Shown here in pieces: positions 25,412 through 29,950 of a stretch of 29,950 bases of DNA. This DNA comes from an uncultured Bacilli bacterium. GTDB taxonomy: Bacteria > Bacillota_I > Bacilli_A > RF39 > UBA660. Where the stretch lies: contig CAKOKQ010000018.1 of NCBI GenBank assembly GCA_934095825.1, forward strand, positions 1 through 29,950. Reading direction: 5' to 3'. The notes beneath the pieces are model-generated. The model did no database searches. It was not told the origin of the DNA and was given only the letters and a program-made list of their open reading frames with translations. The position numbers were made by a program, and so were the translations under genes. How positions within the stretch are numbered: the stretch's first letter is position 1; each line of letters opens with the position of its first letter.

Positions 25412-25438
25412 GAAAAGGGTTTAAAGCCCTTTTCTTTC
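25412..25438 (+). terminator. Terminator after the permease gene
   Basis: GAAAAGGG pairs perfectly with CCCTTTTC around a 7-nt loop, followed by TTT. Confidence 0.8.
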
Positions 25439-25478
25439 GTTATAAAAAATTATAAGATATAAAAAAGGAGTACTTTCT

Positions 25479-26138
25479 ATGCAAATATTATTAATTGAAG
25501 ATAATTTAACGATTATAAAAGGTTTAACTTATACCTTAAAACAAAATAACTATGAAGTTTATGCCTGTAAAAATCTTTTCGAGGCTATATCTTATTTAAA
25601 AGATAATCCCAAGATAAATCTAATTATTTTAGATGTAACCTTACCGGATGGTAATGGCTTTACTTTCTTTACTGATAATCTAAAAGCCTTAAATATTCCC
25701 ACTATCTTTTTAACGGCAAAAGATGAGGAAGATGATATTGTAAGAGGCCTTGAAATAGGTGCTGAAGATTATTTAACCAAGCCTTTTTCGACCAAGGAAT
25801 TACTAGCACGTATTAATAAAATTTTATTACGCCAAAAGCATAACAGTATTTTAAAAGTAGGGGATATCAGTTTTGATATGGATAAAATGTTAGTTTATAA
25901 AGATACCACCAAAATCGAATTAACCCCGTTAGAGTTAAAACTTCTGCATCTTTTATTTTTAAATCTAAACAAGCTCGTAAGTCGTAATACTATTTTAGAT
26001 AAAATTTATGAATGGACTGGTAATGATGTTGATAGCCATACCATAACTGTATATTTTCAAAGAATAAGACAAAAATTAGGAACCGATATTATTTCCACTG
26101 TTAAAGGTTTAGGTTACAGGATTGATTATGAAAAATAA
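25479..26138 (+). CDS. OmpR-family response regulator
   Basis: A 219-residue regulator. The receiver domain (1-115) has the acidic pair Glu7-Asp8, phosphoacceptor Asp52 (LIILDVTLPDGNG), Thr79 and Lys101 in LTKPF. The C-terminal winged helix (about 125-217) has LTPLELKLLHLL, DSHTITVYFQRIRQKL and the ending VKGLGYRID, all typical of OmpR/PhoB proteins. AAGGAG precedes ATG 25479. It overlaps the kinase gene by 11 bp. A natural target is the direct-repeat operator before the ABC transporter operon (inference). Confidence 0.95.
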   Translation: MQILLIEDNLTIIKGLTYTLKQNNYEVYACKNLFEAISYLKDNPKINLIILDVTLPDGNGFTFFTDNLKALNIPTIFLTAKDEEDDIVRGLEIGAEDYLTKPFSTKELLARINKILLRQKHNSILKVGDISFDMDKMLVYKDTTKIELTPLELKLLHLLFLNLNKLVSRNTILDKIYEWTGNDVDSHTITVYFQRIRQKLGTDIISTVKGLGYRIDYEK

Positions 26139-27336
26139 AGAAAAATTAAAAAAGTTTTTAATAATTTTAAGCTTATATACCATTTTTATTATCTTTCTAA
26201 CCTATAGTATTAATAAATATGAATATCAAGTATATAAAGATAACTTTGATACCAAAATAACTAGTATTATTTTAAAAATTAAAGAAGATTATCCCAATAT
26301 TACGGATGAAGAACTATATAATATCTTAAAAAGTTTTAAAAAAGATGGTAAAGTCCTGGAACAATATAGTATAACTATTGATAATAAATCCCTTTTAATT
26401 GAAAATGATAATAAATATCAGCAATTCTTAGTAACTAATATTATGATAGTTTTTATAAGTACAATCTTTCTTATCTTCTTGTTTTTAAGATTTAATGCTA
26501 AAAAAGATAGAGAGATTAATAAAATTACTAAATGTTTAGAAGAAATAAATAAAAGAAATTATAAGATAGATATAGAAGAAATGTCCGAAGATGAATTATC
26601 TATTTTAAAAAATGAATTATATAAAGTAACTATTAAATTAAAAGAAGATGCAGAAAATTCTAAACAAGCTAAAAAAGATTTAAAAGACACCTTAGCCGAT
26701 ATCTCTCATCAATTAAAGACTCCTATTACTTCTATTTTAATTATTTTAGATAATATCATTGATAATCCCGATATGGATAAGAATACTAAAGAAGACTTTA
26801 TAAGAGATATTAAAAGAGAACTTCTTAACATGAACTTTCTTGCTTTAAACCTTTTAAAGTTATCAAAATTAGATTCTAATACAGTTCATTTTCTAAAAAA
26901 AGAGGTTTCTTTAGATGAGATAGTAACCTCTTCTATAAAGAATGTTTCTCCTTTATGTGACTTAAAAAATATCACGATTACTAAAAATTTAGAACCTGGT
27001 ATTAAAATTAATTGTGATTTAAATTGGCAAGTCGAGGCTATTACGAATATCTTAAAAAACTGTGTTGAACACTCCAAAGAAAATAGCAAAATCGATATAA
27101 CCACTAGTGCTAATAAAGTCTATCTTAGTATTAAAATAAGAGATTATGGCACCGGCATTAGCAAAAAAGATTTACCCCATATCTTTGAAAGATTTTATAA
27201 AGGCACCGAGGGAAGTACCAATAGTATCGGTATCGGCTTATCGCTTGCCCAAAAGATTATTGAAAGTAATGATGGCCTTATTAATGTTGAAACTGGTCCT
27301 GATGGTACCACTTTTACTATAAAATATTTAATTTAA
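26128..27336 (+). CDS. Sensor histidine kinase
   Basis: I start at ATG 26128, overlapping the regulator stop, rather than at TTG 26122. The 402-residue kinase has membrane helices at about 9-28 and 101-121, enclosing a short outer loop of about 70 residues. A HAMP-like linker follows, then the phosphoacceptor H-box DISHQLKTP with His194. The ATPase domain shows the N-box NILKNCVEHS, the G1 box DYGTGIS, the F box HIFERFYKG and the G2 box GIGLSLAQKI. The outer sensor is small, as in kinases that sense through a partner transporter. Coupled translation with the regulator is likely. Confidence 0.94.
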   Translation: MKNKEKLKKFLIILSLYTIFIIFLTYSINKYEYQVYKDNFDTKITSIILKIKEDYPNITDEELYNILKSFKKDGKVLEQYSITIDNKSLLIENDNKYQQFLVTNIMIVFISTIFLIFLFLRFNAKKDREINKITKCLEEINKRNYKIDIEEMSEDELSILKNELYKVTIKLKEDAENSKQAKKDLKDTLADISHQLKTPITSILIILDNIIDNPDMDKNTKEDFIRDIKRELLNMNFLALNLLKLSKLDSNTVHFLKKEVSLDEIVTSSIKNVSPLCDLKNITITKNLEPGIKINCDLNWQVEAITNILKNCVEHSKENSKIDITTSANKVYLSIKIRDYGTGISKKDLPHIFERFYKGTEGSTNSIGIGLSLAQKIIESNDGLINVETGPDGTTFTIKYLI

Positions 27337-27352
27337 AAGAAAGGCTAAATTT

Positions 27353-27808
27353 ATGCCAAAATTAACATTAACTATTGATACTATTATGTATCCGGGATTA
27401 GAACAATATATAGAAAGTCTAGAGGGAGTAAGTAAAGTCTTAATTACTAATAAAACCAATTTAATTATTACTATTACTTATGATGATTCTAAAATAGATA
27501 TAAATACTTTAAAACTAGAAATACTTTTATATTTAAATTTAAGTAAAACTCCTAGTATTATTGGTTTTAATAAATATAAAAAGGGTAATTATAAAGAATA
27601 TAAGACTTCTATTAATGACTTTTGTTGTGAATACTGTCTTAAAAATATGTTAGAAATATTACTTAGTAATCCTAATATTAGTGCCATTACTACGGATTAT
27701 AATAACGATACTTGTAATACCAAAAAACTTAATATGACAATTACTTATAATCGGGATAATACTAATTCCAAAGAAATATTAAAACTTATTAATAATATCT
27801 TAGATTAA
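27353..27808 (+). CDS. HMA-like protein, probably two ferredoxin-fold domains
   Basis: The 151-residue soluble protein starts 16 bp after the kinase, with AAAGG upstream, and probably belongs to the same transcript. Residues 3-70 look like one beta-alpha-beta-beta-alpha-beta domain without cysteines (LEQYIESLEGVSKVLITNKT). Residues 82-150 look like a second one with CCEYC in the place of the metal-binding CxxC loop, followed by the usual helix and NPNISAITTDY. Metal or heme handling, or redox sensing, would fit, but the cysteine spacing is not the classic GMTCxxC. Role uncertain. Confidence 0.6.
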   Translation: MPKLTLTIDTIMYPGLEQYIESLEGVSKVLITNKTNLIITITYDDSKIDINTLKLEILLYLNLSKTPSIIGFNKYKKGNYKEYKTSINDFCCEYCLKNMLEILLSNPNISAITTDYNNDTCNTKKLNMTITYNRDNTNSKEILKLINNILD

Positions 27809-27819
27809 TTCTTTTTCAG

Positions 27820-27847
27820 TTCTAAATACTTATCGCTTTCATAAAAT
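27820..27847 (+). promoter_or_regulatory. Possible sigma-E-like promoter of spoIVA
   Basis: CATAAAAT (27840-27847) resembles the sigma-E -10 element, with an AT-rich TTCTAAA element 13 bp upstream. The match is loose. In Bacillus spoIVA is transcribed by sigma-E in the mother cell. Confidence 0.25.
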
Positions 27848-27871
27848 TAGGTAGTAAGAGAGTGTGATAAG

Positions 27872-29347
27872 ATGAAAGATAATGTAATAATTCCCTTAGC
27901 TACCCGCGGTAATGGGGATATTTATTTAGGTGTAGTAGGAGCAGTTCGTACGGGTAAATCTACTTTTATAAAAAAAGTAATCGAAAACTTAATTGTTCCT
28001 AATATTGAAGATGAAACGCAAAAGAAAAGATGTTTAGATGAAATTCCCCAGAGTGCTGGTGGTAAAAACATTATGACAACCGAGCCCAAGTTTGTACCAA
28101 GTAACGGAGCCAACATTAAAATCGAAGACTTTAGTTGTAATGTCAAGTTAATTGATTGCGTGGGTTATATCATTCCTAATGCTACCGGATATGAAGATGA
28201 AAACGGCAATCCTCGTATGGTTTTAACCCCTTGGTTTAATGAGGCTATAACTTTTCAAGAAGCCGCTGCTATTGGAACAGAAAAAGTTATAAAAGACCAT
28301 TCTACTATTGGCATTGTCGTTACTACTGATGGTTCGATTGGCGAGTTAAAAAGAAGTGATTATATCGAAGCCGAAGCCAGAGTTATTAATGAATTAAAAG
28401 GCTTAGGTAAACCATTTATCGTTATTTTAAATAGCAAAAATCCAAGTAGTAATGAATGTTTAAGTATTGCTAAAGAAATTAAAGAAAATTATGATGTTCC
28501 CGTTATGCCTTTATCTGTTTTAGATATGCGAGAAGCTGATATTTATGAAGTATTAAAAACGGCCCTTTATGAATACCCAGTTTTAGATATTGAATTTTCT
28601 ATTCCTGAATGGGTATCTATCTTAGATAATAAAAATGAAATTAAAAAACATTACTTAGAACTTATTAGAAATAGTACTTTAGAAATTAGAAAGTTAAAAG
28701 ATGTTGATAATCTAATTACTTATTTTGAAAACTCTAAGTATATCAATAAGGCCTATATTAGTAAATTAGACAGTGGTACCGGTACCGTTATGGTTAATTT
28801 AGATTCACCTGATGAGTTATATAATGAAACTTTAAAAGAATTTATTGGTAGTGAGGTTACCACCAAAGCCTCGATGTTAAAAGTATTTGCAACATATAAA
28901 GATAATAAAGAAGAATTAGATGGTATCAAAAGTGCCCTAAAACAAGCTAGATCCACCGGTTACGGTATTGTTTATCCCAGTTTAAAAGATATGAAATTAG
29001 ATACGCCTGAAGTTATTAAGCAAGGTAGTAGATATGGCGTTAAACTCCGCGCTGTTGCTTCTTCCTTACATTTAATCCGCGTCGATGTGGCCTCAACTTT
29101 TGAACCAATTATCGGTAGTGAATTACAAAGTAAAGAATTAATTAATTATATTATGAAAGATTATGAAACGGACCCTCAAAGCATTTGGAAAAGTGAAATC
29201 TTTGGCCGTAGTCTAGATACAATAGTTCAGGAAGGTATTCAAGCCAAGTTATCAATTATGCCTGAAAATACTCGTTATAAATTAAGTCAAACAGTAACAA
29301 AGATAGTTAATAAAGGAGCCAACAATTTAATAGCAATTGTTATTTAA
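27872..29347 (+). CDS. spoIVA: Stage IV sporulation protein A (spore-coat ATPase)
   Basis: SpoIVA is a TRAFAC-class ATPase that polymerises on the forespore surface and forms the base of the coat. The 491-residue protein has nearly the same length as the Bacillus protein (492). Walker A is GAVRTGKST at 23-31, with Lys29. The early segment TRGNGDIYLGVVG and the QSAGGKNIMTTEPKFVPSNG block (about 63-82), DCVGYIIPNA and the C-terminal region ending in a short hydrophobic IVI are all typical. GAGAG with a short spacer precedes ATG 27872. Its presence means the lineage sporulates or descends from sporulating ancestors. The HU gene follows, the same order as in Bacillus. Confidence 0.96.
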   Translation: MKDNVIIPLATRGNGDIYLGVVGAVRTGKSTFIKKVIENLIVPNIEDETQKKRCLDEIPQSAGGKNIMTTEPKFVPSNGANIKIEDFSCNVKLIDCVGYIIPNATGYEDENGNPRMVLTPWFNEAITFQEAAAIGTEKVIKDHSTIGIVVTTDGSIGELKRSDYIEAEARVINELKGLGKPFIVILNSKNPSSNECLSIAKEIKENYDVPVMPLSVLDMREADIYEVLKTALYEYPVLDIEFSIPEWVSILDNKNEIKKHYLELIRNSTLEIRKLKDVDNLITYFENSKYINKAYISKLDSGTGTVMVNLDSPDELYNETLKEFIGSEVTTKASMLKVFATYKDNKEELDGIKSALKQARSTGYGIVYPSLKDMKLDTPEVIKQGSRYGVKLRAVASSLHLIRVDVASTFEPIIGSELQSKELINYIMKDYETDPQSIWKSEIFGRSLDTIVQEGIQAKLSIMPENTRYKLSQTVTKIVNKGANNLIAIVI

Positions 29348-29412
29348 AAAGTGTCTAGTAAGTGTCAAATAAATGACTAAGAGAAGATTAAAATAAGTAA
29401 AAAAAGAGATAA

Positions 29413-29447
29413 AAAAGCTCAGAAACAGACCAAATAGAGCTTTTTTT
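29413..29447 (+). terminator. Terminator of spoIVA
   Basis: AAAGCTC pairs with GAGCTTT across a 16-nt loop, followed by a T-run. Confidence 0.75.
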
Positions 29448-29479
29448 CGTTATTTTTACTATAAATTAACTAATTTTCC

Positions 29480-29509
29480 TTGATTTATCTAGGAGTATTG
29501 TGCTAAAGT
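29480..29509 (+). promoter_or_regulatory. Probable promoter of the HU gene
   Basis: TTGATT, an 18-bp spacer ending in TTGTGC (TGn extension), and TAAAGT, about 60 bp before the start codon. Confidence 0.45.
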
Positions 29510-29569
29510 CTAATTGTAAGGATTGTAGTCCTTATAACATAATTTACATTATAATAGGAGGACAAAATT

Positions 29570-29842
29570 ATGGGAAAAACTGAATTAGTTGAATTTATCG
29601 CTGCTAAAGCTGGCTTATCAAAGGCTGATGCACTTCGTGCTGTAGATGCTTTTGTTGAAGGTGTAGTAGAAGGACTTAAAAAAGAAGGAAAGGTTGCATT
29701 AGTTGGTTTTGGTACATTCACTGCTAAAAAACGTGATGCTAGAGATGGTATCAACCCATTAACTAAAGAACCATTACATATTCCTGCTAAGACTGTTGCA
29801 TCATTCAAAGCTGGTTCTAAATTAAAAGACGCTTTAAACTAA
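29570..29842 (+). CDS. hup: DNA-binding protein HU
   Basis: HU is a small dimeric nucleoid protein that bends DNA. The 90-residue protein has the standard length, the N-terminal helices (KTELVEFIAAKAGLSKADA), the GFGTF turn near 47-51, the arm with basic residues (KKRDARDG) and the PAKTVASFKAGSKLKDAL end. TAGGAGG lies 8 nt before ATG 29570. Codons here use more GC and C-ending forms than neighbouring genes, as usual for a highly expressed gene. Confidence 0.98.
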   Translation: MGKTELVEFIAAKAGLSKADALRAVDAFVEGVVEGLKKEGKVALVGFGTFTAKKRDARDGINPLTKEPLHIPAKTVASFKAGSKLKDALN

Positions 29843-29891
29843 TGAGAAAATAAAAAAGACTGTTCATTAACTTGATTTGAAGTGATAAAGT

Positions 29892-29935
29892 AAAAGTAGA
29901 CACATAAAAAGAATGTGATCTACTTTTCTTTTGTT
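29892..29935 (+). terminator. Terminator of the HU gene
   Basis: AAAAGTAGA pairs with TCTACTTTT, and the stem continues as CACAT/ATGTG with one bulged A. A T-rich stretch follows. Confidence 0.75.
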
Positions 29936-29950
29936 ATAATTAAATTAAGG

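Overview
The window is chromosomal DNA of a very AT-rich, low-GC Gram-positive bacterium. The gene set (SpoIVA followed by HU, as in Bacillus; ScpA/ScpB; a DacF-type carboxypeptidase; Shine-Dalgarno sites of the AGGAGG type; standard code with TGG tryptophans) points to an endospore-forming or formerly spore-forming member of the Bacilli, probably an uncultured gut lineage near the base of the Mollicutes. This placement is inferred from gene content; no marker gene was compared by computation.

Layout: 1-2079, a Lys/Asn-rich single-pass membrane protein (minus). 2080-3061, a decayed Fic-domain gene. 3062-6628, a helical protein of unknown function, DacF-type D,D-carboxypeptidase, MntP-like membrane protein and a J-domain protein. 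6843-8486, a membrane-anchored serpin (minus). 8594-10825, a 292-bp element with terminal inverted repeats followed by a large surface protein. 10929-14049, an Asn-rich membrane protein, scpA, scpB and a pentapeptide-repeat protein. 14087-14173, tRNA-Leu(CAA), followed to about 16165 by an island-like stretch with small unknown genes and the stump of a large serine recombinase. 16295-18088, a second copy of the inverted-repeat element and a second surface protein. 18227-21410, two unknown proteins. 21577-22070, remnants of an ABC exporter and of a HMA/TauE-type metal protein. 22123-27808, a MacB-like ABC transporter, a two-component system and a HMA-like protein. 27872-29842, spoIVA and the HU gene.

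The most notable system is the pair of surface-protein loci. Each gene is preceded by a 291-292 bp segment bounded by a 27-bp inverted repeat. The repeat is itself built like a recombinase site: 11-bp mirrored arms around a 5-nt asymmetric core. The core differs between the two loci, but within each locus the two ends are exact reverse complements. This is what is expected of two independently switching invertible promoter segments with locus-specific crossover sequences. Both surface proteins also end in a C-terminal module whose DNA is abruptly GC-richer and rich in NNC/NNT codons, resembling the variable region of diversity-generating retroelement targets. If both readings hold, the proteins are varied at two levels: ON/OFF by DNA inversion and in sequence at their ligand-binding tip. 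No recombinase, reverse transcriptase or template repeat for this is present in the window.

The ABC transporter and two-component genes look like one stress or antimicrobial-peptide response unit, with a direct-repeat operator just upstream of the -10 box of the transporter promoter. All 25 genes judged intact stop with TAA or TAG, none with TGA.
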